This document shows, piece after piece, positions 28,394 through 36,431 of a stretch of 64,000 nucleotides of DNA; within the stretch, counting starts at the first letter, position 1, and each line of letters begins with the position of its first letter. This DNA comes from Dyadobacter sp. MSC1_007 (lineage in GTDB: Bacteria; Bacteroidota; Bacteroidia; Cytophagales; Spirosomataceae). The position numbers were made by a program, and so were the translations under genes. A model generated the notes under the pieces. The model made no database searches, had not been told where the DNA came from, and was given only the letters and a program-made list of their open reading frames with translations. The stretch covers positions 124,001 to 188,000 of the forward strand of contig NZ_JAMOZL010000004.1 of assembly GCF_023667495.1 (NCBI RefSeq), given 5' to 3'.

Positions 28394-28446
28394 AGACAAC
28401 ATTTCAACACAAGCGTGAAAACCGTTTGTTTCACTTTTTGGAGTCG

Positions 28447-28477
28447 CAAAATTATACCCATTTCTTAAATTCTCAAA
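28447..28477 (-). promoter_or_regulatory. Bacteroidota-type promoter of the tRNA-Tyr-Gly-Thr-tuf unit
   Basis: On the minus strand TTTG (28477-28474), 19 bases, then TAATTTTG (28454-28447) match the full TTTG-N19-TAnnTTTG consensus. Transcription would start near 28440, about 47 bases before tRNA-Tyr. No nearer promoter was seen for tuf. Confidence 0.8.
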
Positions 28478-28493
28478 TTCTTTTTGAAAAAAA

Positions 28494-28543
28494 ATAAAAA
28501 AAAATGGGAGCTAGTATCGAAAACATCGATTCTAGCTCCCATT
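28494..28543 (-). terminator. Strong terminator after the second ECF module
   Basis: ATGGGAGCTAG (28504-28514) pairs with CTAGCTCCCAT (28532-28542) and an inner ATCGA/TCGAT extends the stem. On the minus strand it is followed by a nearly unbroken T-run (complement of 28482-28504). It begins 15 bases after the stop codon of the outer-membrane protein gene and separates it from the tRNA-tuf promoter. Confidence 0.92.
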
Positions 28544-28557
28544 GGCACTTTTTTCAA

Positions 28558-29655
28558 TTAAAACAATCTGACTCCAAAACTTAGCATCCGGACGGACGGA
28601 CCTCTGTTTGCCTCATAAAGATAGTTCAGATCGTAGTTCACAAATAAGTCAGGAAAGTTACGGATACCGATTTCAGCGGCCAGGCCGTAACGCAGGTCTT
28701 CGATGTAAAAATTCTTGCGCACGTGATCTTTGTCCTTACTTCCTTCCCTGCGGAGTTTGGTATAGCTGCCAATGCGGTAGCCCCCATAAACACCAGCACT
28801 GATGTAAGAAATAAACGAGCGGGGGAAACTCAGTGTCGGCATAAACGAAAGGTTCACATACGGCACAACCAGTTTGGTCTTTTTCATCTCCACTTCTTGG
28901 CCATTCTCCTGGACGGGCAGAAACTCTACCTTTTCATCTGTTTTGACAATTGTATTGTTCCCATCGAACATCATATTGTACCAGGAAAAGTCTATCCCAA
29001 AATCGAAATGCAGGCGTGCGTCTTTTCCTTTGATTACCGTCGTGCTGGCAATGTACCCCAGACTAACAAACCTTGATCCGAATGGTTTCAGGTCATAATC
29101 GGTTTTGTTATAGCCGACCGTGGCTTCATTAGTCCCATAGGTATTAAGCCCTAACGCAACATTAAATCCCTTTCGCGGGCTCGATCCGCCACCTGAGCGA
29201 TAAAACCGCTTGCCAGTCCTGCGATAAGTCGAATCGGAAGTAACAACTTCATCGCCATCCTTCACTTCCACTCCTTTGCCGTCGATGCTTACACGGGTAT
29301 CGCCATCCTTAATGTGAATGCCTCGCAAACCGATCCGGACATAATCCTTTTCGACCTTATCGGCAGGATCTTTGAGGTAATTATTTCCGTCAAATTCCTC
29401 TTTCAAGAACGTCGTATCTGCCTGAGTGGTGTCGAGCCGCATTTTCAGGTCTTTCAGAAGTGCATTCAGATCGTACTTCATAATCTTTTCGAGCTCCTTC
29501 CTGTTTTCCCCATAAATGATCAGCCGGGTCTTATCCCCGAATGTCACGACAATCGAATCTTTGTCAGAAATATCATTACTATGTCCCAAAGAGGCCGCAT
29601 TTACCTGAATAAATGATAACAATAGGACAGCCAGCGCATATACTTTACTTTTCAT
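28558..29655 (-). CDS. Outer-membrane beta-barrel protein
   Basis: A 365-residue protein with a signal peptide (MKSKVYALAVLLLSFIQVNA), a charged middle part (about residues 35-150) with the repeated GDxxV pattern (HIKDGDTRVSIDGKGVEVKDGDEVV), and a C-terminal half with alternating amphipathic beta strands typical of a small outer-membrane barrel (RKGFNVALGLNTYG, VSLGYIAS, VVPYVNLSFMPTLSF). It ends in Phe (RMLSFGVRLF), as most barrel proteins do for BAM recognition. It is third in an ECF sigma / anti-sigma-like / outer-membrane protein set and ends at a strong terminator. No family name can be given. Confidence 0.8.
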   Translation of the reverse strand: MKSKVYALAVLLLSFIQVNAASLGHSNDISDKDSIVVTFGDKTRLIIYGENRKELEKIMKYDLNALLKDLKMRLDTTQADTTFLKEEFDGNNYLKDPADKVEKDYVRIGLRGIHIKDGDTRVSIDGKGVEVKDGDEVVTSDSTYRRTGKRFYRSGGGSSPRKGFNVALGLNTYGTNEATVGYNKTDYDLKPFGSRFVSLGYIASTTVIKGKDARLHFDFGIDFSWYNMMFDGNNTIVKTDEKVEFLPVQENGQEVEMKKTKLVVPYVNLSFMPTLSFPRSFISYISAGVYGGYRIGSYTKLRREGSKDKDHVRKNFYIEDLRYGLAAEIGIRNFPDLFVNYDLNYLYEANRGPSVRMLSFGVRLF

Positions 29656-29666
29656 GGCTTAATAGA

Positions 29667-30482
29667 TTACAGTTTTGTCTTTTCTTTAGGGTGATCTTTT
29701 TCCGATGTTTTTTCTTCCTTGTTCCGCAGGCGGTCATCTACCCGCGCAACCAGATTCTTCGGATTAAAACCTACCTCGTCCCAGTCCACCTTTTCGCCCG
29801 CTCTCGCATTTTTAAGCTGACGAAAAACTCTTGAAAACCTCGACGATTTTGGTTTCTCATCCATTTCACTTGCATTAGTTTCGACGGCCACCATAACAAT
29901 CCTGGTAGGCTCTGTCTCCACTTTATTTACCCGACTAACAGCTGGCTCATCGGACAAAGTCTTTATTTCCTGAATAGTGGAATGCACAATTGGCTCCGCC
30001 GGAACAGGTTTAATATCTGTTATTTGCTTTTCATTAATAGCAATTGCCTGTTCCATCGCTGGCTTCTCAACCGGATTTGCCTTCTTAGCTTCCTTCACAG
30101 ACCGGTCCGTTTCTTTCCTGACAGCTATTTGAGGTCGTTCTGGTTGACCCGCTGGTTCATGGCCACTTGCCGGTTGCTCTTTGACGGCTACCTTATCCGG
30201 CTGTTCCTCAACTACGGGCAATGACGGCTTTGCCTTCGGCGTTACCACACTCACTTTCGGATTGCCCCCAAACTCGACCTGATTAGTTAAATCATTTTGC
30301 CATACCAGATAGCCTGCCATCAATGTTACTGCAATTCCCGCGGCGGCATACCATACCCATCCCACAGCACGACGTTGTGATTTCGCTCTTTCCTGGATTT
30401 TCAGCCACGCCTCAGACGAAGGTTTCTTGTCGAGGTCTGCTAACTTTCTTTTGAAAAGATCATCAACCGGATGCTTTTTCAT
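29667..30482 (-). CDS. Membrane-anchored anti-sigma-factor-like protein (second module)
   Basis: A 271-residue protein with a cytoplasmic N-terminus of about 38 residues (HPVDDLFKRKLADLDKKPSSEAW), one transmembrane segment at about residues 40-60 (VGWVWYAAAGIAVTLMAGYLVW) and a long Pro/Glu/Lys/Val-rich, probably disordered periplasmic part. Its start overlaps the end of the upstream ECF gene by 20 bases. It lacks a zinc-type anti-sigma motif; the role is inferred from topology and context, parallel to the protein at 2340-3071. The N-terminal FxxKLxxxxxxPSxxAWxxI pattern recurs in Bacteroidota proteins encoded next to ECF genes. Confidence 0.65.
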   Translation of the reverse strand: MKKHPVDDLFKRKLADLDKKPSSEAWLKIQERAKSQRRAVGWVWYAAAGIAVTLMAGYLVWQNDLTNQVEFGGNPKVSVVTPKAKPSLPVVEEQPDKVAVKEQPASGHEPAGQPERPQIAVRKETDRSVKEAKKANPVEKPAMEQAIAINEKQITDIKPVPAEPIVHSTIQEIKTLSDEPAVSRVNKVETEPTRIVMVAVETNASEMDEKPKSSRFSRVFRQLKNARAGEKVDWDEVGFNPKNLVARVDDRLRNKEEKTSEKDHPKEKTKL

Positions 30483-31053
30483 ATTCTACTTTTTTTTTAA
30501 AATCTTCTTCCCAATTTGAAACCATTTTTTGCAGCAATGCCCTTGCACGGTGCAACTGCGATTTAGAGGTACTTTCTGTTATCCCAAGCATTTGCGCAAT
30601 CTCCATATGCGCATATCCTTCAATGGCATACAGGTTGAAAACAGTGCGATAACCGACTGGCAACGCTTCAATCAAGGCTAACAGCTCCTCGGCTTGCAGG
30701 TTTTGATCTGCCTGGGCATAGTCTGGGATATTGTTTGCTTCATCCGATAAGTTGTCTTCCAGGATCCGCTTTTGTTTCCTCAGATATCCCAGCGCCTCAT
30801 TCACCATGATCCTTCTTATCCAACCTTCAAAACTTCCTTCTCCACTAAACTGCCCTATTTTTTCAAACACTTTCAAAAACCCCTCTACCATCACATCCTC
30901 GGCAGCCATATCGTCGCACACATAGCGGAAGCATAAAGCCAGCATGCGAGTGCTGTATTTATCGTAAACCTGCCTCTGCGCCTTCGGATCTTCTTTCCGC
31001 AGTGCTTTGACGAGTTGTGCTTCCTGGCTAAATAGTGCTAAAATTCGACCCAT
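30463..31053 (-). CDS. ECF-subfamily RNA polymerase sigma factor (second)
   Basis: A 196-residue sigma factor beginning MGRILALFSQEAQLVKALRK. Region 2 shows VYDKYSTRMLALCFRYVCD and FEGWIRRIMVNEALGYLRK; region 4 has LPVGYRTVFNLYAIEGYAH and the helix-turn-helix EIAQMLGITESTSKSQLHRAR. The ATG at 31053 is chosen over a more upstream in-frame start because the extra residues match nothing in the family. It heads a three-gene set with an anti-sigma-like protein and an outer-membrane protein. Region 4 closely resembles that of the ECF factor at 3046-3603. Confidence 0.92.
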   Translation of the reverse strand: MGRILALFSQEAQLVKALRKEDPKAQRQVYDKYSTRMLALCFRYVCDDMAAEDVMVEGFLKVFEKIGQFSGEGSFEGWIRRIMVNEALGYLRKQKRILEDNLSDEANNIPDYAQADQNLQAEELLALIEALPVGYRTVFNLYAIEGYAHMEIAQMLGITESTSKSQLHRARALLQKMVSNWEEDFKKKVEYEKASG

Positions 31054-31185
31054 TCCATTGGTGGTTTCAACAGCAAGATGCGCATTACAACGCGAGAGGT
31101 TGCATGCCCGCAAAAGTTTTTTAATATTATTTTTAGCTTTGAGGCGAATTTCATTCTTTGCTTCAAACAGTACCTTATTTTCATT

Positions 31186-31995
31186 ATGCTCGACTCCACT
31201 GCACCGATTGGTATTTTTGATAGCGGGATTGGCGGTATGACCGTCGCCAGCGCCGTAACAAAACTTCTACCCCAGGAAAACACCATTTATTTCGGGGATA
31301 CGGCCCATCTCCCGTACGGCGACAAGTCGACGGCGGCTATTCAGGCCTATTCGATCAAAATCTGCAATATGCTCCTGCAACAGAACTGCAAGCTTATCCT
31401 GATCGCCTGCAACTCTGCCTCGGCAGCAGCTTATGAGCTTGTGCGGGAATATGTGGGAAGTAAAGCGAAGGTTTTGAACGTGATCGATCCTGTGGTGGAT
31501 TATATCAAAGAGCATTATGATGGAAAAACGATCGGGCTGATCGGGACGAAGCAAACCGTACTTTCCAACGTATATAAGAAGAAGGTGGATGCCCTTGGTA
31601 AGAATATCCATTTGAAATCGCTGGCTACTCCACTGCTTGCGCCGATGATCGAAGAAGGTTTTTTTGATAACAATATCAGCGAAAGCATTATAGCCAGCTA
31701 CCTATCCGATCCCCTGATTGGCGGTATTGAAGCACTCATTCTTGGCTGCACGCATTATCCTCTTATCAAAAATCAGATCGGCCAATTTTATGGTAATGAT
31801 GTCGAGATATTGGATACCAGCGAAATCGTGGCGCATTCGCTGCGGGCCTGGCTTGAACAGCATTATCTGGTGAATGAAAATGGAGAAGGCAACAGACAGT
31901 TTTTCGTGTCAGACTATACTCTCTCTTTCGAGCAGTCCACCAATATCTTTTTTGGCCGACAAATCCAATTGGAGCATTACCCGCTTTGGGAATAA
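31186..31995 (+). CDS. murI: Glutamate racemase
   Basis: A 269-residue enzyme converting L-glutamate to D-glutamate for peptidoglycan without a cofactor. Both catalytic cysteines are present: GIFDSGIGGMTV with the first active-site region, ACNSASAAA (Cys near residue 72) and LILGCTHYPLI (Cys near residue 183). The ATG at 31186 is used because the conserved GIFDSGIGG lies 8 residues inside; 36 extra residues upstream are unrelated. It is divergent from the ECF gene and its stop codon directly abuts that of the GH106-like gene. A TAGCTTTG sequence at 31134-31141 could be its -7 element, but no -33 element is well spaced. Confidence 0.97.
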   Translation: MLDSTAPIGIFDSGIGGMTVASAVTKLLPQENTIYFGDTAHLPYGDKSTAAIQAYSIKICNMLLQQNCKLILIACNSASAAAYELVREYVGSKAKVLNVIDPVVDYIKEHYDGKTIGLIGTKQTVLSNVYKKKVDALGKNIHLKSLATPLLAPMIEEGFFDNNISESIIASYLSDPLIGGIEALILGCTHYPLIKNQIGQFYGNDVEILDTSEIVAHSLRAWLEQHYLVNENGEGNRQFFVSDYTLSFEQSTNIFFGRQIQLEHYPLWE

Positions 31996-34503
31996 TCACC
32001 TGTAAACAAATTTTACCGGTCCAAGCAACCCCGATGGCATAGGTTCCCAGCGGGATGCATCAAATTTCTTATAGGTAATGTCTACGATATTGATGTCATA
32101 AAATTTCTTCCAGTCGGGCTGCTGCCTGTCTCGCAGGCGCATGTAATTGGCCGAAAGATTGGTTACTTCGATTTCGAGGACATTGCCTTTCGGCTTCAAC
32201 CTATCACCTGTATAAAGCCGGAACGGAATGTGCCAAACCGTGCCGAGCGATTGTCCATTCAGTTTGACACTCGCCACTTCGCGGACGTCGCCCAGATCCA
32301 GAATGACATTATCGTTCTTCACAATCGGCGCCGGTGCGTCGAACACGACCTTATATCTCGCCGTTCCGGAAAAATAGGCCGCCGAGTCTGACGATTCCGT
32401 CCATGATTGTAATGAATTCATTTTGGCCGGGGATACAATGACGGGCTTGCCTTTCATGAAGGTCAGCTCCCAAGTGCCGCTAATTCTGTGTTCCTTTTCT
32501 GATGTTTCCGTAAACGGGACGTCTGATCCATCAGAAGCACCTTCTAAAAAGCAAGATTGGCCGGGTAATAGTCGTAAAAAAACTTGCTTCCCATTTGCCG
32601 GCAAAAGCGATTCTCCTCTGATCGGGTCATTTTTAGAAACCAATTCTGAATTCCCTATCCTAACCCAGCCTTCTTTAAAGGTATTTCCAAGATTAGCAAC
32701 AAAGTAAAGGAGCTTGCCATTTTCAGCGCGTTTGCGGATGAACGTGAGCCCTTTTTCCATAAGTTCTTCCCTAACCACACCATTTGTCGCCAGGTCTTTT
32801 TCGAGGTCAGTTGAAACCCGAACGCTTTTCAGCTTAACAAGCGCATTTAAATCTTCCCGAAACTTCTCCTGGCGTTTTTTGTAGTCAAAATAGCCAGTAA
32901 CAGTGGCCGGCACCTGATTCTCAAATACAATTTTCGCCCCGGCGGCAGCGAGCCGTTTGATATGCCCCAACGTTTCACCGGACATATAAGTGCTTTTTGG
33001 AATAACAATGATTTTAAAGCTCGCGTGTCCCGACGTTACCATCCCCTTTTTATCGACCGTAAGCCTGGACAATTGCAAATCAGAAACATAGTCGAAAGCA
33101 TAACCTTCCTTCCAAAGTCGCTGCGTCAGTTTTCCAAAAGGCAGGTCCAGAAGCCACCTGTCCACATGATGTACTTCGAGCAAATGAATATTACCAGCAG
33201 ATTTGGCTTTCGTTGCCCATAAATCGTGGATCGGGAAATAAACGAGGACGTCGTTATCCGGTTTGCTGTTTTGAAGAAGATTCTGGCATCGCTCGACGTA
33301 TTCGTTCAGTAATGGAAAATGTTCCGAGAAATGCGACGTACTTCCAAAATTGGTCGACGCGTAAAAGAGCCAGCCTGGGTAGGGCTCGGCCTGCGGCGAG
33401 TAGGTGCTTCCGTGATAAAAAATATGATTGATCCCCGCTGTGAAAAGCTCGTCAATTTGAGGTTTAACCTGAGATAGCGACACTTTAAAATGATTCGCCA
33501 GCCACGTTCCGGTTTCAGAACTCACCAGTTTTTTACCCGAGATATTGGCTGCCGACGAGGCAAACTTCATGGCAAGCGGATTGGGTGTGCCGAACTGGTC
33601 AATGGAATAATCAGGATCGACGCGCAAGCCAGGTATTGCAAACCTGCTCGTTCCGAAGGATTCCGTTTCGGGAATGTCCGCTGCTTCATACAAATCCAGC
33701 AAATTCCCCGGCGAACCGTGGGCCTGATATCTGGTCAGAAAGCCATGCTGCTTGCTCCATTTAGTCCAAGGTTTTGCATAGCGTTCCAGCAGGAGCTCTG
33801 ATAATGTCTGATGGTAATCTATTTTTACAAGGTTTGCGTCAGCGTTCCCTGTGGAATCCGACAGCATTGCCAGCATTTCGGTCAGATGATATTTCCGTCT
33901 TTCCCTGAATTGCTCTGCAAAGTCGTCTGTCCAGTTGGCACCATACGCCTCGTAGGAATCGTTGTACATGGATCTCGGCAGATCCGGCACATTTTTGAAT
34001 GCAGAATCAAAACGCGAAAGGTAAGTATCCATCGCAGTTGGATGAAAAGGATCCAGTACCAGTCCTTCACCGCCCGGCGCCGCCCGTTTTACTTTCTGGC
34101 CGGTCGGTTTGATAACTGCTTTTCCACTTCGCACCGACATGGCTTTCGCTGCTGTGGCTGGCGACACATTAGGTCCGCCAAAAGGCCAACCGGTGCCAGT
34201 AGTCAAATCTACGCCAAGCCCAAGCTTTTTGCCTTCCCGCACCGTAAACTGCAACATTTCCATCCATTGGTTTCCCAAAAACGGCAGGTTCTGAGCTTCG
34301 TAACCCTTTACTCCATAGATGGGAATAATATGAACCCCGCCCAGTCCCGACTTTCTGAAAAATTCAAGCTGCGCCTTAATATCTTCTTTCTTTACCGCAC
34401 TGCCCATCCACCACCAGTATGTCCACGGCTTTGTAGTGGAAATAGCTTGCCCACTGACGAGTATGCTTTGTAATAGGAAAAACAGAGTTAGTATCCGGCG
34501 CAT
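31996..34503 (-). CDS. GH106-like glycoside hydrolase (putative alpha-L-rhamnosidase), secreted
   Basis: An 835-residue protein with a signal peptide (MRRILTLFFLLQSILVSGQAIS). The N-terminal part opens with WTYWWWMGSAVKKEDIKAQLEFF and GLGGVHIIPIYG, then GVDLTTGTGWPFGGP near residue 97; these match the catalytic TIM-barrel start of family GH106-type hydrolases. The C-terminal 150 residues (VILDLGDVREVASVKLNGQSLGTVW) form a galactose-binding-like jelly-roll domain. GH106 enzymes release L-rhamnose from plant rhamnogalacturonan-type polymers. The protein is shorter than many GH106 members (about 1000 or more residues). No SusC/SusD pair or other glycan gene lies next to it, so it is not part of a visible utilisation locus. 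Confidence 0.8.
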   Translation of the reverse strand: MRRILTLFFLLQSILVSGQAISTTKPWTYWWWMGSAVKKEDIKAQLEFFRKSGLGGVHIIPIYGVKGYEAQNLPFLGNQWMEMLQFTVREGKKLGLGVDLTTGTGWPFGGPNVSPATAAKAMSVRSGKAVIKPTGQKVKRAAPGGEGLVLDPFHPTAMDTYLSRFDSAFKNVPDLPRSMYNDSYEAYGANWTDDFAEQFRERRKYHLTEMLAMLSDSTGNADANLVKIDYHQTLSELLLERYAKPWTKWSKQHGFLTRYQAHGSPGNLLDLYEAADIPETESFGTSRFAIPGLRVDPDYSIDQFGTPNPLAMKFASSAANISGKKLVSSETGTWLANHFKVSLSQVKPQIDELFTAGINHIFYHGSTYSPQAEPYPGWLFYASTNFGSTSHFSEHFPLLNEYVERCQNLLQNSKPDNDVLVYFPIHDLWATKAKSAGNIHLLEVHHVDRWLLDLPFGKLTQRLWKEGYAFDYVSDLQLSRLTVDKKGMVTSGHASFKIIVIPKSTYMSGETLGHIKRLAAAGAKIVFENQVPATVTGYFDYKKRQEKFREDLNALVKLKSVRVSTDLEKDLATNGVVREELMEKGLTFIRKRAENGKLLYFVANLGNTFKEGWVRIGNSELVSKNDPIRGESLLPANGKQVFLRLLPGQSCFLEGASDGSDVPFTETSEKEHRISGTWELTFMKGKPVIVSPAKMNSLQSWTESSDSAAYFSGTARYKVVFDAPAPIVKNDNVILDLGDVREVASVKLNGQSLGTVWHIPFRLYTGDRLKPKGNVLEIEVTNLSANYMRLRDRQQPDWKKFYDINIVDITYKKFDASRWEPMPSGLLGPVKFVYR

Positions 34504-34569
34504 GGTAAAACGTTTTTCATTAAAGGATGTAAAGAAATTTTCTACGCTATTGTGTCAGACATTTACACA

Positions 34570-34603
34570 ATAAAAAAGGCGAAACCATCGCTGATCCCGC
34601 CTT
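34570..34603 (-). terminator. Terminator of the respiratory operon
   Basis: AAGGCG (34576-34581) pairs with CGCCTT (34598-34603). On the minus strand it is followed by TTTTATTG. It lies 21 bases after the last gene of the long respiratory operon, between it and the GH106-like gene. The stem is only 6 bp, so strength is moderate. Confidence 0.6.
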
Positions 34604-34623
34604 CATCCTATAAGTCCTTTATT

Positions 34624-34905
34624 TTAGCCCTGATAAGCCTGCTTCACGCGTGTTGCTACAAAGTGTCTTTCTTGCTGTGCTCTTTTGCTGTTTCTATACC
34701 ACAGATAACCTATGACAGCAACGAGCAGATAAGGCATTACAAAAAGGAACATGATGCCTGTATTCAAGCCTACTCCGACATTGTTTCTGCCGTTTCCCAT
34801 CGAACTTTCCACCGAGCCCCTGCACATCGCACATTGCGCCATTGCGTCGCCCGCATTCATCAGGAACAGAATCAGCAACCCTGATATAGCCAATATCTTT
34901 TTCAT
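34624..34905 (-). CDS. Small two-segment membrane protein with a CxxC motif
   Basis: A 93-residue protein with an N-terminal signal or membrane segment (KKILAISGLLILFLMNAGDAMA), then QCAMCRGSVESS with a Cys-x-x-Cys pair predicted outside the cytoplasm, and a second transmembrane segment (TGIMFLFVMPYLLVAVIGYLWY, about residues 47-69) with a basic tail. The ATG at 34905 overlaps the DUF420 stop codon (ATGA), implying translational coupling. It closes the respiratory operon after the SCO-like and DUF420 genes, so a role in oxidase assembly, copper handling or disulfide exchange is plausible; this is inferred from position and the CxxC motif only. Confidence 0.75.
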   Translation of the reverse strand: MKKILAISGLLILFLMNAGDAMAQCAMCRGSVESSMGNGRNNVGVGLNTGIMFLFVMPYLLVAVIGYLWYRNSKRAQQERHFVATRVKQAYQG

Positions 34906-35453
34906 ACGTAATATGGACTGATCATCAAATAAACAATAACACCTGTAATGCTCACATAAAGCCAGATAGGCATCGCCCATTTAACGGCTTTCCGGTGTTC
35001 GGTGATCTGGTTGGTATACCCATAATATACTGCCCGTAATACAAACCAAACGACCACAATCGATAACAGGATATGCGAGATCAGCAAAAAGTAATAAACC
35101 GGTCGTATGAGTCCCGTTCCGCCGAAAGGTGTCGCTTCATTTGAAATATGATAAAGCACGTAGCATACGAGAAACACTGAACCCAGCAAGAATGCGCCTG
35201 TCATCGCTCGCCTGTGCGCCGTGATATTCTTCTGTTTGATAAAATAAAAACCCATAATCAGCAAGATGGCCGTAACGGTATTGATTACGCCAATAATATG
35301 TGGCAGGACTTTCGTCCAGGCACCCAGGTCAATTTTCTGGCGTATTCCAAGCAGTAACGCCACCGCTACCGGTATTACAATAGCCAGCACATTGATGATC
35401 CGTTCGTATTTTGGTTTTCTTTCTATTGTTAATGTTGCCATCTTATGATTCAT
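34902..35453 (-). CDS. DUF420 membrane protein, oxidase-assembly-linked
   Basis: A 183-residue protein with about five transmembrane segments (from IINVLAIVIPVAVALLLGI to VSITGVIVYLMISPYY) and the DUF420 signatures LPHIIGVINTVTAILLIMGFYFIKQKNITAHRRAM (in parts, residues 50-84) and ITEHRKAVKWAMPIWLYVSITG. Conserved His residues are present in both. DUF420 genes regularly sit in cytochrome-oxidase operons and resemble the CtaM-type assembly factors; the exact role here is unproven. It overlaps the SCO-like gene by 4 bases (ATGA) and the small CxxC protein gene by 4 bases. Confidence 0.88.
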   Translation of the reverse strand: MNHKMATLTIERKPKYERIINVLAIVIPVAVALLLGIRQKIDLGAWTKVLPHIIGVINTVTAILLIMGFYFIKQKNITAHRRAMTGAFLLGSVFLVCYVLYHISNEATPFGGTGLIRPVYYFLLISHILLSIVVVWFVLRAVYYGYTNQITEHRKAVKWAMPIWLYVSITGVIVYLMISPYYV

Positions 35454-36055
35454 TTATTCTTTTTCTCGTAGTCGAGAATCTTAATTTCGGCCATAAGCCT
35501 GTCCGTCTCCTGCCGATTTCCAATTTTATAATATCCCCGAATGTGGGATGCCTCGTCTATCAGTACCAAACCCGGGTATCTACCAGCCGTGTCCAGGTTC
35601 ATTCCCAGTTCATTCAAATAACAACCGCCCACTTGTTGCGAAGTTCCATGAGCTACCTTCCAATTACCGATATCTGCCGGTAAAAGGCCCGCAGGTTTGG
35701 CATCAGCTTCGGTAACCGTCAGGATTTGCAGATCGGCGACATCACTTCTTAGTCCCGCTATCCTCTCTATTTCGGAAATGCCAAGCTTGCAGCTATCGTC
35801 GCATTCAGTCGGCAAGTAATGGATAACGGTAGTTGATCCTGCAAAACCTGCACTGTCAAATGCTGCGCAATCTCCGGATACCTTATGAAACAAGGTATCT
35901 CCGTTTTGCATCCTTATCTCGCCCTGGGCATCGCGTTCTGGCAGAAAGTATGGCAGAACGTAATGGTTGGTTGCGAAAAGCTTCAATAAAACAAAAATCA
36001 AAGCCGGAATTACTAATGTGACGATCAGTAACCCGGCTTTGGGAAAATTCTTCAT
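35450..36055 (-). CDS. SCO1/SenC-like copper chaperone
   Basis: A 201-residue thioredoxin-fold protein anchored by one N-terminal transmembrane segment (about residues 8-27). The SCO copper ligands appear complete: Cys85 and Cys89 in the CDDSC motif (CxxxC) and a His at 171 (EASHIRGYY), spaced as in SCO proteins. SCO proteins insert or help reduce the CuA centre of oxidase subunit II. The overall sequence is divergent: there is a short insertion before the motif, and an extra Cys63 and Cys145. Its stop overlaps the DUF420 start. Confidence 0.8.
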   Translation of the reverse strand: MKNFPKAGLLIVTLVIPALIFVLLKLFATNHYVLPYFLPERDAQGEIRMQNGDTLFHKVSGDCAAFDSAGFAGSTTVIHYLPTECDDSCKLGISEIERIAGLRSDVADLQILTVTEADAKPAGLLPADIGNWKVAHGTSQQVGGCYLNELGMNLDTAGRYPGLVLIDEASHIRGYYKIGNRQETDRLMAEIKILDYEKKNK

Positions 36056-36064
36056 TGGTATTCC

Positions 36065-36400
36065 TTAGTCAAATATTGCCTTGAAAATCGCGTCTCCTTC
36101 CAGCAATAGCGCCAATATAAGCCAGGCTACAAAAATGATCGGAACAAGTATGCTCCATATGAGCGATTTGGTCTCATGCTTTAAGTGCATAAACTCGCCC
36201 ACAATGTAAAACGCTTTTACGATCGTCATCACGATGAATATACTCACTTTAAGAACCCCGTGAGGAACTGTAAATGCGATAACGAATTCCAGAGAGGTTA
36301 TGATCAAGAGGATCCAGAATGTCTTCCAGATAGCTTTGCGCTGTTCTGCTCCTGCGTTAGGATCCTGATTATGTACGTGATGGTGATGTACTTCTGCCAT
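36065..36400 (-). CDS. Cytochrome c oxidase subunit IV-type protein
   Basis: A 111-residue membrane protein with a His-rich N-terminus (HHHHVHNQDP) and three transmembrane segments (FWILLIITSLEFVIAF, VSIFIVMTIVKAFYIVGEFMHL, and LIWSILVPIIFVAWLILALLLEG). The middle VKAFYIVGEFMHLKHE matches the prokaryotic subunit IV (CtaF/CyoD-type) motif. It is a small accessory subunit thought to stabilise subunits I and III. It follows the subunit III genes with a 31-base gap. Confidence 0.85.
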   Translation of the reverse strand: MAEVHHHHVHNQDPNAGAEQRKAIWKTFWILLIITSLEFVIAFTVPHGVLKVSIFIVMTIVKAFYIVGEFMHLKHETKSLIWSILVPIIFVAWLILALLLEGDAIFKAIFD

Positions 36401-36431
36401 TTTTACTTAGATTTTAATATTGCTAATAATT

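Noticed and set aside
28136..28402. 88-codon minus-strand frame covering tRNA-Tyr and tRNA-Gly
   Set aside because: Both tRNA cloverleaves are intact; the frame is a translation of tRNA sequence.
31134..31141. TAGCTTTG as the murI promoter
   Set aside because: The -7 element fits, but the nearest upstream TTG is about 31 bases away, too far for the consensus spacing.
31078..31185. 36-codon upstream extension of murI
   Set aside because: The extra residues are unrelated to glutamate racemases and overlap the region divergent to the ECF gene; the ATG at 31186 precedes GIFDSGIGG at the usual distance.
33811..34473. 220-codon plus-strand frame inside the GH106-like gene
   Set aside because: Antisense to a clear signal-peptide-bearing hydrolase; no recognisable motifs.
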